From: Acidovorax sp. Leaf78 | GTDB lineage: Bacteria; Pseudomonadota; Gammaproteobacteria; Burkholderiales; Burkholderiaceae_C | Direction: 5' to 3' | Assembly: GCF_001422735.1 (NCBI RefSeq) | Contig: NZ_LMLZ01000012.1 | Location: 186,001 to 250,000, forward strand | DNA length: 64,000 nt | Shown: one piece after another, positions 18,099 through 27,362 of the stretch | How the letters are laid out: each line of letters starts with the position of its first letter | Position numbering within the stretch: position 1 is the stretch's first letter | Made by a program: the position numbers and the translations under genes | Notes under the pieces: model-generated | Database searches by the model: none | Seen by the model: the letters and a program-made list of their open reading frames with translations, nothing else | Told to the model about the DNA's origin: nothing

Positions 18099-20900
18099 TC
18101 AATGGGGCAGTGGGGCGGGGTCGGATGCACCGGCGGTGGTCGGTTCGGCCTGGGCCGCCGCGTCATCGGCACCGGTCTCGTCGCTGCCATTGTCGGACGG
18201 TGGCGTGCCCAGCGGCAGGGTGATGGTAAAGCGCGCGCCCGCGGCCAGGCCGCCTGCCGCATCCATCACCGTGTCGCCATGGATGGTGCCGCCGTGCGCC
18301 TGCACGATGGCGCGGCAGATGGCCAGTCCCAGGCCGACGCCGGGGGTGGCGCTTTCGCGGCTGCCGCGTTCGAACTTCTCGAACAGCAGTTCTTCCCGGC
18401 CGCGCGGCAGGCCCGGGCCCTGGTCGGTGATGGTCAGGGCCGCGGTATCGCTGTGCGCCTGGGCGCCGATGGTGATGGCGGAGCCGGGTGGCGTGTACTT
18501 GGCAGCGTTTTCCAGCAGGTTCACCAGCACCCGCTCCATCAGTACGGCGTCGAGGTGCAGCAGGGGCAGGTCGGGCGCCAATTGCACCTGCACCGGCCGG
18601 CCTGCGAGGGACGGGCCCACGGCGGCCAGGGCGCTGCCCACGGTTTCTTCCAGCGGCTGCCAGGCCTTGTTGAGCTGCACCGCGCCGGCCTCCAGGCGGG
18701 CCATGTCCAGCAGGTTGTTGACCAGCGCGTTCATGCGCTGGGCGGACTGGCCGATGGCCTGGGCCACCCCCTGCTGCGCGGCGGGCAGCGGCGGCTGCAG
18801 CATGCCCAGCGTGTCGGCCAAGCCGACCAGCGAGGCCAGCGGCGTGCGCAGGTCGTGCGAGATGGCGGACAGCAGCGAGTTGCGCAGCCGCTCCGACTCG
18901 ATCTGCACCGTGCTCTTCTGCGCCACGTCGATGTAGTGGATGCGTTCGAGCGAGATGGCCAGCAGCGAGGCGCAGGTCTCCAGCAGGCGACGCTGCTCGG
19001 TGCCCAGGGCCTGCCCGTCGGGCGGCGCCACCACCAGCACGCCGCGAACGCGCATGGGGGCCTTCAGGGGCAGCACCAGCGTGGGGCCCGAGGGCAGGGT
19101 GTTGGTGCCCCGGCCCGCGGGCTCGCCGCGTTCGAAGGCCCACTGCGCCACGCCCAGGTCCACCGGCGCGGTGGCGCCGGGCAGGGTCTGCAGGTGGTTG
19201 TCGTCGTCGGCCGCCAGCAGTGCCGAGCCCGCGCCGAATTCGCCCACCAGGAAGCGCGCGCCGATCTCGGCCACCTGCTCGGGCAGCAGCGCGGCCGACA
19301 GGTCCCGCGCCATGTCGTAGAGGCTGCGCACGCGGTGTTCGCGCCGCGTGGCGGCTTCGGCCTGCACCTTGAGCCCGGCGGTGAGCTGCCCAACCACCAG
19401 GGCCACGACCAGCATCACTGCAAAGGTGACCAGGTACTGCGCATCGCTGACCGCCAGGTTGAAGCGCGGCGGCACGAAGAAGAAGTCGAAGAACGCCACG
19501 CCCAGAAAGGCCGCCAGCACCGCCGGGCCGCGCCCGTAGACCAGGGCCACGCCCACCACCACCAGCAGGAAGAGCATGACGATGTTGGTCAGCTCCAGCA
19601 CTTCGACCAGCGGGGTCACCAGCAGTGCGGTGACGCCGCAGATCAGCGCCGCGGCGATGTAGCCCGGCCATGACCAGCGGTGGCTGGCGGTGTCGTCCGA
19701 CGCCAGCGCTGCAGCGGCCGGGCGCTGGCGGGCTGAGGGGCCGGCGTCGCCCACCTGCAGCAGGTCCAGGTCGCTGGCCTGCTGGGCGATCTGCTCGGCC
19801 ATGGTGCTCTGCCAGGGCCAGCGCTTGGCGGACCGGCCCACCACCAGCCGTGCCAGGTTGTGCTCGCGCGCGTGGCGCACCAGTGCGAGCGCGGCCTCGG
19901 GCGCCGACAGCGCATAGGTGCTCGCGCCCAGCTCCTGCGCCAGCTTCAGGGTGCGCTCCACCCGGGGCTGGACGGTGGCGCTGTGTTTTTGCAGGGCGGG
20001 TGTCTCGACGTGGACGGCATGCCAGGGCAGCTCCAGCTGGGCGGCCAGGCGGGCGCAGCTGCGCACCACTTTCTCACCGCCTTCGCCGGGGCCCACGCAG
20101 GCGAGCAGTGCCTCGCGGTTGGGCCACACGGGGGTGAAGGTGGCGGTGCGTGCGGCGCTGGCGCGGCGGTAGGCGCGCATTTCGTCGTCCACCCGGTCGG
20201 CCGTGCGGCGCAGGGCCAGCTCGCGCAGCGCGAGCAGGTTGCCTTTGCGAAAGAAGTGGCCGGCTGCGCGCTCGGCCTGCTGGGGCAGGTAGACCTTGCC
20301 GGCTTTGAGGCGCGCCAGCAGCTCGTCGGGCGGCAGGTCCACCACCACGACTTCGTCGGCGTCGTCGAAGAACTTGTCAGGCACGGTCTCCCACACGCGG
20401 ATGCCGGTGATGCCGTTGACGATGTCGTTCAGGCTCTCCAGGTGCTGCACGTTCATCGTGGACCACACGTCGATGCCCGAGGCCAGCAGCTCCTGGGCGT
20501 CCTGCCAGCGCTTGGGGTGGCGCGATCCGGGTGCGTTGCTGTGCGCCAGCTCGTCCAGCAGCACCAGGCCGTCGGGGTGCTGCGCGCCCCAGGCCAGGGC
20601 GGCATCCAGGTCGAACTCGGGCAGCGTGCGGTCGCGGTACGGCATCTGGCGCAGCGGCAGGCGCTGCAGGGTCTGCGCCTGGGCCTCGGTGTCGGTGCGG
20701 CCGTGTGTTTCGACCACGCCGACGATGACGGGCAGGCCCTGCGCCTGGGCGGCGCGGGCGGCCGACAGCATGGCGTAGGTCTTGCCCACGCCCGCACAGG
20801 CGCCAAAGAAGATCTTGAGCCGGCCCCGGTGGGCCTGCGCGTCTTCGCTGTGCATCTGCTGGAGCAGGGCGTCGGGATCAGGGCGGATTGCGTCGTGCAT
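18099..20900 (-). CDS. kdpD: Osmosensitive K+ channel sensor histidine kinase KdpD
   Basis: Membrane sensor kinase that reports low K+ to KdpE. The 933 residues contain the N-terminal KdpD domain with Walker A GACAGVGKT and DELAHSNAPGSRHPKRW, a universal-stress-like domain (about 235-365), four clustered transmembrane helices (about 400-490), a GAF-like region, the phospho-acceptor His in AISHDLRTPLASL, and the ATPase boxes NLLENAAKY, DQGPGLPRG and GVGLGLAICR. The start at 20900 ([10 protein letters not shown]) overlaps the preceding small ORF by 23 bases; an upstream ATG at 20957 is less likely. Confidence 0.96.
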   Translation of the reverse strand: MHDAIRPDPDALLQQMHSEDAQAHRGRLKIFFGACAGVGKTYAMLSAARAAQAQGLPVIVGVVETHGRTDTEAQAQTLQRLPLRQMPYRDRTLPEFDLDAALAWGAQHPDGLVLLDELAHSNAPGSRHPKRWQDAQELLASGIDVWSTMNVQHLESLNDIVNGITGIRVWETVPDKFFDDADEVVVVDLPPDELLARLKAGKVYLPQQAERAAGHFFRKGNLLALRELALRRTADRVDDEMRAYRRASAARTATFTPVWPNREALLACVGPGEGGEKVVRSCARLAAQLELPWHAVHVETPALQKHSATVQPRVERTLKLAQELGASTYALSAPEAALALVRHAREHNLARLVVGRSAKRWPWQSTMAEQIAQQASDLDLLQVGDAGPSARQRPAAAALASDDTASHRWSWPGYIAAALICGVTALLVTPLVEVLELTNIVMLFLLVVVGVALVYGRGPAVLAAFLGVAFFDFFFVPPRFNLAVSDAQYLVTFAVMLVVALVVGQLTAGLKVQAEAATRREHRVRSLYDMARDLSAALLPEQVAEIGARFLVGEFGAGSALLAADDDNHLQTLPGATAPVDLGVAQWAFERGEPAGRGTNTLPSGPTLVLPLKAPMRVRGVLVVAPPDGQALGTEQRRLLETCASLLAISLERIHYIDVAQKSTVQIESERLRNSLLSAISHDLRTPLASLVGLADTLGMLQPPLPAAQQGVAQAIGQSAQRMNALVNNLLDMARLEAGAVQLNKAWQPLEETVGSALAAVGPSLAGRPVQVQLAPDLPLLHLDAVLMERVLVNLLENAAKYTPPGSAITIGAQAHSDTAALTITDQGPGLPRGREELLFEKFERGSRESATPGVGLGLAICRAIVQAHGGTIHGDTVMDAAGGLAAGARFTITLPLGTPPSDNGSDETGADDAAAQAEPTTAGASDPAPLPH

Positions 20901-21087
20901 GCCGGTCCAGGGGGTGGGCAAAGTCGTTGGCGTGGTGGCGGTGGGGCAGTGCTGCATTGTCGTGCAGCGACGGGGTTGCCGGCGGGGTAGCGGGCGCCGC
21001 GCGCTGCCGAGTCAGCAGCCAGGCCAGCAGCATCGGCACGGCGATCACCAGCACGGCCAGCAGCAGGGCCGTCAGCATGTCGGTCAT
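20878..21087 (-). CDS. Small single-helix membrane protein between kdpC and kdpD
   Basis: A 69-residue ORF whose ATG overlaps the kdpC TGA in ATGA form and whose 3' end overlaps the kdpD start by 23 bases. It begins with [20 protein letters not shown], one strong transmembrane helix followed by positive residues (LLTRQR), then a His/Pro/Asn-rich polar tail. The coupling on both sides supports real translation. It is not KdpF, which is present at 25715-25813. It could stabilise KdpC or pass pump state to KdpD; I do not recognise a named family. Confidence 0.6.
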   Translation of the reverse strand: MTDMLTALLLAVLVIAVPMLLAWLLTRQRAAPATPPATPSLHDNAALPHRHHANDFAHPLDRHARRNPP

Positions 21088-21797
21088 GGCTTGCTGGTGG
21101 TGGTGGCTGCGGCTGCGGTGGGCGCGAGGGCGTCCAGCGCCAGGTTGAGCTGCAGCACGTTCACGCGCGGCTCGCCCAGAAAGCCACCCCAGGTGCGTTC
21201 GGTGTGCTGCTCGACCAGTTGCTGCACGCGGTCGGCGGGCAGCCCGCGTTCACGCGCCACGCGGCCTGCCTGGTAGAGCGCTGCGGCCGCGCTGATGTGT
21301 GGGTCGAGCCCGCTGGCCGACGTGGTGACGAGGTCGGCGGGCACCGGTGCGGTGTTGCCGGGGTCGGCTGCGCGCAGGGCCGCCACGCGCTGCTGCACCG
21401 CTTCGGTCAAGGCCGGGTTGGTGGGCGCGAGGTTCGAGCCGCCCGAGGCCGCTGCGTTGTACGGCATGGGCGCCGTGGCCGACGGGCGGCCCCAGAAGTG
21501 CCCCGGTGCGGTGAACGACTGCCCGATGAGTTCGGAGCCCACGGCCTGGCCGTTGCGCACGATGAGGCTGCCGTTGGCCTGTTGAGGAAACGCGGCCTGC
21601 GCCACGCCGGTGACGGCCAGCGGGTACAGCAGCCCGGTGACGACCGAGAGGGTGATGAACAGCACCAGGGCAGGCCGCAGCAGCCCAGATGACGGGGTTG
21701 CCGGGGCGGCGCTGCGTGCGGCAGAGGCGGCGGTGGATGCAGTATGGGATGCTGTATGGGATGCAGTAGTGAATGCAGTGGTGGATGCGGTGGTCAT
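21084..21797 (-). CDS. kdpC: Potassium-transporting ATPase subunit KdpC
   Basis: Inner-membrane accessory subunit of the Kdp P-type ATPase. The 237 residues include one transmembrane helix (about 40-60: [20 protein letters not shown]) and the family motifs [54 protein letters not shown] and [17 protein letters not shown]. Before the helix lies an unusual Thr/Ala/Ser/His-rich extension made of five 4-residue repeats ([12 protein letters not shown]), which accounts for length above the usual 190. Start 21797; the 3' end overlaps the next small ORF. Confidence 0.96.
   Translation of the reverse strand: MTTASTTAFTTASHTASHTASTAASAARSAAPATPSSGLLRPALVLFITLSVVTGLLYPLAVTGVAQAAFPQQANGSLIVRNGQAVGSELIGQSFTAPGHFWGRPSATAPMPYNAAASGGSNLAPTNPALTEAVQQRVAALRAADPGNTAPVPADLVTTSASGLDPHISAAAALYQAGRVARERGLPADRVQQLVEQHTERTWGGFLGEPRVNVLQLNLALDALAPTAAAATTTSKP
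21732..21791. repeat. Five 12-bp tandem repeats inside kdpC
   Basis: Units of the type GTGGATGCAGTA / TGGGATGCTGTA run in tandem on the + strand and encode the [12 protein letters not shown] tetrapeptides at codons 3-22 of kdpC. Twelve bases is a multiple of three, so copy-number change would keep the frame. Confidence 0.85.
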
Positions 21798-21829
21798 GAG
21801 GGTATCTCCAGAAGATGGGTGGCAGGGGC

Positions 21830-23896
21830 TCAAACCATGCCGACGGCAGCCAGCACCATGTCGATGGCCTTGATGCCGATGAAGGGCACGACCACGCCGC
21901 CCAGGCCGTACAGGGCCAGGTTGCGGCGCAGCAGCGCGGCGGCGCCCACGGCGCGGTAGCGCACGCCCTTGAGGGCCAGCGGGATCAGGAACACGATGAC
22001 CAGGGCGTTGAAGACCACCGCCGACAGGATGGCCGAGCTGGGGCTCGCCAACTGCATGAAGTTGAGCGCCGACAGCTGCGGGTAGGTGGTGACGAAGGCC
22101 GCCGGGATGATGGCGAAGTACTTGGCGATGTCGTTGGCGATGCTGAAGGTGGTCAGCGAGCCGCGCGTCATCAGCATCTGCTTGCCGGTCTCCACGATCT
22201 CGATGAGCTTGGTGGGGTTGCTGTCCAGGTCCACCATGTTGCCGGCCTCCTTGGCGGCCTGGGTGCCGGTGTTCATCGCCACGGCCACGTCGGCCTGGGC
22301 CAGGGCGGGCGCGTCGTTGGTGCCGTCGCCGGTCATGGCCACCAGCTGCCCGGCGGCCTGGTAGCTGCGGATGAGCTGCAGTTTCGCTTCGGGCGTGGCC
22401 TCGGCCAGGAAGTCGTCCACGCCGGCCTCGGCGGCAATGGCGGCGGCCGTCAGGCGGTTGTCGCCGGTCACCATCACGGTCTTGATGCCCATGCGGCGCA
22501 GTTCGGCAAAGCGCTCCTTGATGCCGCCCTTCACCACGTCCTTGAGCTCCACCACGCCCAGCACATGGGCGCCGTCGGCCACCACCAGGGGCGTGCTGCC
22601 GCGGCGCGATACGTCGTCTACCGCGGTCTGCACGGCGGTGGGGAAGCGCCCGCCAAGGGCCTCCACATGCTTGCGGATGGCGTCGGCCGCGCCCTTGCGC
22701 AGCAGGCGCGGGCCGGGCAGATCGACTCCGCTCATGCGGGTTTGCGCGGTGAAGTGCACGAACTGTGCGCCCAGGGCTTCGATGTCGCGCTCGCGCAGGT
22801 TGAACTTCTGCTTGGCCAGCACCACGATGCTGCGGCCCTCGGGCGTTTCGTCGGCCAGCGAGGCGAGCTGGGCAGCGTCGGCCAGGCCCGCATCGGTCAC
22901 GCCGGGGGCCGAGATGAACTGGCTGGCCTGGCGGTTGCCCAGGGTGATGGTGCCGGTCTTGTCCAGCAGCAGCACGTCCACGTCGCCTGCGGCCTCCACC
23001 GCGCGGCCGGAGGTTGCGATCACGTTGGCCTGCATCATGCGGCTCATGCCCGCCACGCCGATGGCGCTGAGCAGGCCGGCGATGGTGGTGGGGATCAGGC
23101 ACACCAGCAGCGCCACCAGCACCACCAGGCCCACGGGCTGGCCCTGGCCGGTGGCGGCCACGCCGAAGATGGAGAACGGCAGCAGCGTGGCCACCACGCC
23201 CAGGAACACGATGGTCAGCGCCACCAGCAGGATGGTCAGCGCGATCTCGTTGGGCGTCTTCTGGCGCTTGGCGTTTTCGACCATGGCGATCATGCGGTCG
23301 ACAAAGGTCTCGCCCGGGTTCACGGCCACGCGCACCACGATCCAGTCGGACAGCACGCGGGTGCCGCCGGTCACGGCGCTGAAGTCGCCGCCCGATTCGC
23401 GGATCACCGGGGCGGATTCGCCGGTGATGGCGCTTTCGTCCACCGAGGCCACGCCGTCGATCACCTCGCCGTCGGCCGGCACGGTGTCGCCGGCCTCCAC
23501 CAGCACGATGTCGCCCTTGCGCAGGTTGTCGGCTTCGAGCGGCAGCCACGTCATGTCGGTGCGCGGGGTGGTGCGGTCGAAGTGGCCTTCGAGCTTCTTG
23601 GCCCAGGTCTGCTTCTTCAGGCCGCGCAGCGACGCGGCCTGGGCCTTGCTGCGGCCCTCGGCCATGGCCTCTGCGAAGTTGGCGAACAGCACCGTGACCC
23701 ACAGCCACAGTGCCACGGCGGCGGTGAAGGCCTGCGGCTGGCTGGCCGCCAGCGCGGTGGTGAAGGCGCTGCCCACATACACCACGAACATCACCGGATT
23801 GCGCCATTGCACGCGCGGGTCCAGCTTCTTGAAAGCCTCCAGCAGCGCGGGGCGCACCAGGGCGGGGTCCAACAGGGTCAATGTTGTGCGGCTCAT
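21830..23896 (-). CDS. kdpB: Potassium-transporting P-type ATPase subunit KdpB
   Basis: Catalytic subunit that hydrolyses ATP to drive K+ uptake through KdpA. The 688 residues match the family length. The phosphorylated Asp is D312 in [10 protein letters not shown]; the actuator loop is [15 protein letters not shown]; the nucleotide and hinge motifs are [20 protein letters not shown] and [21 protein letters not shown]. About seven transmembrane helices are visible. Start 23896 gives [14 protein letters not shown]. It lies 28 bases after kdpA and 32 bases before kdpC, as expected for a kdpFABC operon. Confidence 0.98.
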   Translation of the reverse strand: MSRTTLTLLDPALVRPALLEAFKKLDPRVQWRNPVMFVVYVGSAFTTALAASQPQAFTAAVALWLWVTVLFANFAEAMAEGRSKAQAASLRGLKKQTWAKKLEGHFDRTTPRTDMTWLPLEADNLRKGDIVLVEAGDTVPADGEVIDGVASVDESAITGESAPVIRESGGDFSAVTGGTRVLSDWIVVRVAVNPGETFVDRMIAMVENAKRQKTPNEIALTILLVALTIVFLGVVATLLPFSIFGVAATGQGQPVGLVVLVALLVCLIPTTIAGLLSAIGVAGMSRMMQANVIATSGRAVEAAGDVDVLLLDKTGTITLGNRQASQFISAPGVTDAGLADAAQLASLADETPEGRSIVVLAKQKFNLRERDIEALGAQFVHFTAQTRMSGVDLPGPRLLRKGAADAIRKHVEALGGRFPTAVQTAVDDVSRRGSTPLVVADGAHVLGVVELKDVVKGGIKERFAELRRMGIKTVMVTGDNRLTAAAIAAEAGVDDFLAEATPEAKLQLIRSYQAAGQLVAMTGDGTNDAPALAQADVAVAMNTGTQAAKEAGNMVDLDSNPTKLIEIVETGKQMLMTRGSLTTFSIANDIAKYFAIIPAAFVTTYPQLSALNFMQLASPSSAILSAVVFNALVIVFLIPLALKGVRYRAVGAAALLRRNLALYGLGGVVVPFIGIKAIDMVLAAVGMV

Positions 23897-23924
23897 GGCA
23901 GTTTCCTTTTTTCTTGTTGTCCGT

Positions 23925-25718
23925 TCAGCGAACCCACAGCGCCAGGTGCTCGGCCACGGGCCCCAGCGCCAGCGACGGCACGTAGTTCAAGAGGCCCACC
24001 AGCAGCACCACGCCGGCCAGCAGCGCCACGAAGAGCGGGCCGTGGGTGGGCAGGGTGCCGTCGGTGGCGGCGGTGCGCTTCTTGGCTGCCAGTGAGCCGG
24101 CCAGGGCCAGCACCGGCACGATCACGCCAAAGCGCCCGAGCCACATGGCCACGCCCAGCAGCGTGTTGTAGAACGGCGTGTTGGCAGACAGCCCGGCAAA
24201 CGCGCTGCCGTTGTTGTTGGCGGCGGACGACAGGGCGTACAGCACCTCGGAGAAGCCGTGGGCGCCAGGGTTGGGGACGCCGGTGCGGCCGGCCTCGGTC
24301 ATCACCGCCACGGCAGTGCCCAGCAGCACCAGCAGCGGGGTGACGAGGATGGCGATGGACACGAGCTTCATCTCGTGCGACTCGATCTTCTTGCCCAGGT
24401 ATTCGGGCGTGCGGCCGATCATGAGCCCGGCGATGAACACCGCCATGATGGCGAACACCAGCATGCCGTACAGGCCCGAGCCCACACCGCCGAACACCAC
24501 CTCGCCCATCTGCATCAGCGCCAGCGGCACCATGCCGCCCAGGGGCGTGAAGCTGTCGTGCATGGCGATCACCGCGCCGCAGCTGGCCGCCGTGGTGATG
24601 ACGGCGAACAGGGCGGACGTCACGATGCCGAACCGCGTCTCCTTGCCTTCCATGTTGCCGCCCGCCTGCAGGCTGCTGGCCGCCTGGTCCACGCCCAGCG
24701 ATGCCAGCAGCGGGTTGCCCTGCTGCTCGAACGTGGTGGTGGCGATCACGGCCACGACGAACAGCAGGCTCATGGTGGCCAGGATGGTCCAGCCCTGGCG
24801 CTCGTCGCCGACCATGCGGCCGAACACCAGGCACAGCGCCGCGGGGATCAGGAAGATCGCCAGCATCTGCAGCAGGTTGCTCGCGGCCGTGGGGTTCTCG
24901 AACGGGTGGGCCGAATTGGCGTTGAAGAAGCCGCCACCGTTGGTGCCCAGCATCTTGATCGCCAGCTGCGATGCCACGGGGCCCATGGCCAGCGTCTGCG
25001 TGGCCTGGGTGGCGGGCTCCGTCACGGCCGCACCCTGGGCGTCCAGCAGGGGCTGGCCGGCGGCGTCGACCTTGGGCGCCTCGTAGTTCAAGGGCTCGAT
25101 CGTGTGCACCTCGGTGTAGGGCGACAGGTTCTGGATCACGCCCTGGCCGGCAAACACGACGGCCAGCACCAGCGACAGGGGCAGCAGCACCCACAGCGTG
25201 GCGCGGGTCAGGTCCACCCACACGTTGCCGATCCCTTGGGCTGAATGCCGCGCAAAGCCGCGCACCAGCGCCACCACCACCGCGATGCCGGTGGCGGCCG
25301 ACAAAAAGTTCTGCACCGTGAGCGCGAGCATCTGCGTGAGGTAGCTCATGGTGCTCTCGCCGCCGTAGCCCTGCCAGTTGGTGTTGCTGACAAAGCTGAT
25401 GGCGGTGTTGAAGGCCGAGTCCGGCGTGATCGCGCCCATGCCCTGGGGGTTGAGCGGCAGCACGCCCTGCAGGCGCTGCAGCGCATACACGGCCAGCAGG
25501 CCCAGGCCGTTGAACAGCAGCAGGCCGAGCGCATAGCGCAGCCAGCCGCTGTCCTCCGCAGGGTTCACGCCCGCCAGCTTGAACAGCGGCGATTCCAGCC
25601 GGCGCCCGAGCGCAAAGCGGCCGCTCATCACCGCATCGATGGCACGGGCCAGGGGCCATGCCAGTGCGAGCAGCAGTGCCATGAACACTGCCAGTTGAAG
25701 CCAGGCACCGGTGCTCAT
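23925..25718 (-). CDS. kdpA: Potassium-transporting ATPase K+-channel-like subunit KdpA
   Basis: Binds and conducts K+ in the Kdp complex; related to the Trk/Ktr/HKT superfamily with four pore loops. The 597 residues have about ten helices and family segments such as [53 protein letters not shown] and [13 protein letters not shown], which hold the selectivity-filter glycines. The ATG at 25718 overlaps the kdpF stop as ATGA. An open frame upstream to 25862 covers kdpF in another frame and is not used. Slightly longer than E. coli KdpA (557). Confidence 0.98.
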   Translation of the reverse strand: MSTGAWLQLAVFMALLLALAWPLARAIDAVMSGRFALGRRLESPLFKLAGVNPAEDSGWLRYALGLLLFNGLGLLAVYALQRLQGVLPLNPQGMGAITPDSAFNTAISFVSNTNWQGYGGESTMSYLTQMLALTVQNFLSAATGIAVVVALVRGFARHSAQGIGNVWVDLTRATLWVLLPLSLVLAVVFAGQGVIQNLSPYTEVHTIEPLNYEAPKVDAAGQPLLDAQGAAVTEPATQATQTLAMGPVASQLAIKMLGTNGGGFFNANSAHPFENPTAASNLLQMLAIFLIPAALCLVFGRMVGDERQGWTILATMSLLFVVAVIATTTFEQQGNPLLASLGVDQAASSLQAGGNMEGKETRFGIVTSALFAVITTAASCGAVIAMHDSFTPLGGMVPLALMQMGEVVFGGVGSGLYGMLVFAIMAVFIAGLMIGRTPEYLGKKIESHEMKLVSIAILVTPLLVLLGTAVAVMTEAGRTGVPNPGAHGFSEVLYALSSAANNNGSAFAGLSANTPFYNTLLGVAMWLGRFGVIVPVLALAGSLAAKKRTAATDGTLPTHGPLFVALLAGVVLLVGLLNYVPSLALGPVAEHLALWVR

Positions 25719-25813
25719 GAAAAGTCCTCCGGGCGCAGCAGCACTGCGACCAGGTACACCAGCAGCGCCAAGGCCAGCACGGCCGCGAGGATCATCCAGC
25801 CGCTCGTCATCAT
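25715..25813 (-). CDS. kdpF: Potassium-transporting ATPase subunit KdpF
   Basis: 32-residue single-helix protein ([18 protein letters not shown] then [14 protein letters not shown]) that stabilises the KdpABC complex. The size, helix and RPE(D)F ending fit KdpF. The start is ATG 25813, overlapping the TGA of the preceding small ORF; the next codon is also ATG (25810). Its TGA overlaps the kdpA ATG. Confidence 0.93.
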   Translation of the reverse strand: MMTSGWMILAAVLALALLVYLVAVLLRPEDFS

Positions 25814-25917
25814 GACCGCCCCCCCTGACCGCGCGCCTGCAGCCGGGCACAGCCCCGGGCAAGCCCGTAGACCGCGAGCCACAGCAGGCCGCCAGCCACC
25901 ATAAAAATCCAGTCCAT
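25810..25917 (-). CDS. Small membrane ORF at the head of the kdp operon
   Basis: 35 residues beginning [19 protein letters not shown] and ending in a basic tail ([16 protein letters not shown]). One transmembrane helix, positive-inside C-terminus. A strong AAGGAG box sits six bases before the ATG at 25917, the best ribosome binding site in the operon. Its TGA overlaps the kdpF ATG (ATGA), so kdpF translation probably depends on it. It is not KdpF itself; it may be an additional Kdp subunit or a translational leader. I do not know a named family. Confidence 0.7.
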   Translation of the reverse strand: MDWIFMVAGGLLWLAVYGLARGCARLQARGQGGRS

Positions 25918-25969
25918 GTCCTTCTCCTTGAAAGCCTTGCGGCATGCCTCCGATGCTAGGAATCGGCGC

Positions 25970-26019
25970 ATCAAGATGCCCGCAAGAGTGCAGGGCGGGG
26001 TATCAAGAACGCATCAAGA
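25970..26019 (-). promoter_or_regulatory. Candidate KdpE binding region: phased ATCAAGA repeats
   Basis: ATCAAGA occurs at 25970-25976, 26002-26008 and 26013-26019, i.e. 32 and 11 bases apart, close to whole helical turns. OmpR-family regulators such as KdpE usually bind direct repeats spaced 10-11 bp. The site is 53-102 bases upstream of the first kdp ORF. Sequence differs from the T-rich E. coli KdpE site, so this is inference. Confidence 0.4.
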
Positions 26020-26063
26020 CGGAGGGTGCGGCGGCTGGGAGGGGCTACGGGTCGTTGTGAGTG

Positions 26064-26123
26064 TTTGCTATTAAAAATGTAGCTGCTGGCGCTTGCTGAT
26101 CCAGCGGTAGGGACAGTTTTTAT
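26064..26123 (+). repeat. Dispersed two-stem palindromic repeat, family 1
   Basis: TTTGCTATTAAAAATGTAGC, TGCTGGCGCTTGCTGATCCA, GCGGTAGGGACAGTTTTTA in order. It lies in the divergent region between kdp and the oxidoreductase pseudogene. Confidence 0.83.
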
Positions 26124-26291
26124 GCACAAATGGTGCTCGGCGCGAGAGTGTTAGGCGCCGCAGACCGCGCGCTCGCCCCGGCAGCCCCGTTGCTGCACCG
26201 CATGCACGGGTCAAATGCACCTGCCCGGATTGTTCGGCGCGGCACCCGAAATTACGCTTGCGGCATGGAACCCAACGACAAGGAAAAACCC

Positions 26292-27274
26292 ATGCACCCC
26301 ATGCACCAGATAGTGCGGATCGATGCCGCCGGCGGGCCCGACGCCCTACGGCTGGAGGTGGCGGAGCCCGAAGTGCCCGGCCCCGGCCTGGTGTGGCTCG
26401 CGCAGGCGGCCATCGGCGTGAACCCGCTGGACGTGAGCCAGCGCAAGGGTGCGGTGCCCATCGCGTTCCCGTCCGGCCTGGGGCTGGAGGGCGCTGGGCA
26501 CGTGGTGGCCGTGGGGCCGGGGGTGGCGAATGTGGCGGTGGGCGACCGTGTGGCTACGCCACCGGGCCGCTGGGGGCCTATGCCAGCGCGCGCTTGTTCC
26601 CGGCCGAGCGGCTGGTCAGGCTGCCCGATGCGCTGGGGCTCGACGAGGCGGCGGTGGTGCTCTTCAAGGGCATCACGGCGCAGTATCTGCTCAAGACGAC
26701 GTATCCGGTAGCACCAGGCTCGAAGGTGCTGATCTACGGGGCCGGCGGCGCACTGGGCCAGTTGATGTGCGCGTGGGCCCGTCACCTGGGCGCCTTTGTG
26801 ATGGGCGTGGTCTCCCGGCCCGAGACCGTGGAGCGCGCCCGGGCGGCGGGCTGCGACGCGGTGTTCGTGTTCGACCCCGCCACGCTGGCGGGCCAGGTGC
26901 GCGAGGCCACCCACGGCAGCGGGGCCGACGTGGTGTACGACCCCATCGGTCGGGCCACGCTGGAAGCCTCGCTCGACAGCCTGCGTCCGCGCGGCCTGCT
27001 GGTGTCCTTTGGCGCCACCTCCGGCGTGCCTGCGCCCATCGAGGTGGGCACGCTCAATGCCAAGGGCTCGCTGTTCCTCACGCGCCCCTCGCTGGCCGCG
27101 CACACGGCCACGGCGGCGGAGTACCAGGAGCGCGCCCAGGACGTGCTGCACGCCGTGGCGGCCGGCATCATCACGCCGCGCATCTGGCGCCGCTACGCGC
27201 TGGCCGATGTGGGCACCGCGCACGCCGACCTGGAGCAGGGGCGCTCGCAAGGTGCGATCATCCTGGCTCCTTAG
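26292..27274 (+). pseudogene. Quinone oxidoreductase / zinc-type alcohol dehydrogenase-like gene with a -1 frameshift
   Basis: An MDR-superfamily NADPH:quinone reductase split over two frames. The N-terminal GroES-like half (MHPMHQIVRIDAAGGPDALR, IGVNPLDVSQRKG, GLEGAGHVVAVGPGV) runs to GDRVA at about 26554. The continuation YATGPLGAYASARLFPAERL, the Rossmann motif YGAGGALGQLM and the rest lie in another frame to 27274. Restoring one base between 26554 and 26555 gives a full-length protein of about 328 residues. No zinc-ligand cluster is seen, which fits the quinone reductase group. The loss could be real or a sequencing error. Start 26292 has AAGGA seven bases upstream. Confidence 0.85.
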
Positions 27275-27324
27275 AACTTGCTCAAGATCTTTTCGGGGAC
27301 CCTGAAAAGATCTTGAACAGGTTC
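27274..27324. repeat. 21-bp imperfect inverted repeat after the oxidoreductase
   Basis: CAAGATCTTTTC (27283-27294) and GAAAAGATCTTG (27304-27315) pair perfectly around a nine-base loop. The flanks extend the match to 19 of 21 bases. It begins at the stop codon and may end transcription or be another interspersed palindrome; no strong T-run follows. Confidence 0.75.
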
Positions 27325-27362
27325 TTAACCTCTTTGCTCCCCCATGGCGCTTTTGACACCCG

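Larger units (their letters stand above)
25918..26291. other. Divergent kdp / oxidoreductase intergenic region
   Basis: 374 bases. The kdp-proximal part has three ATCAAGA copies in helical phase (25970-26019). A family 1 palindrome follows at 26064-26123. The rest up to 26291 is the upstream region of the frameshifted oxidoreductase. An in-frame ATG at 26265 exists, but the AAGGA box favours 26292. Confidence 0.6.

Noticed and set aside
17817-19673. A 618-codon open frame on the + strand opposite kdpE/kdpD
   Set aside because: Antisense shadow of kdpD; composition and lack of domains argue against coding.
21815-24343. An 842-codon open frame on the + strand opposite kdpB/kdpA
   Set aside because: It lies antisense to genes with clear family motifs and is His/Gln/Gly-biased as expected from GC-rich antisense reading. 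No protein features.
26130-26264. Upstream in-frame extension of the oxidoreductase
   Set aside because: No ribosome binding site or family match; AAGGA before 26292 decides the start.
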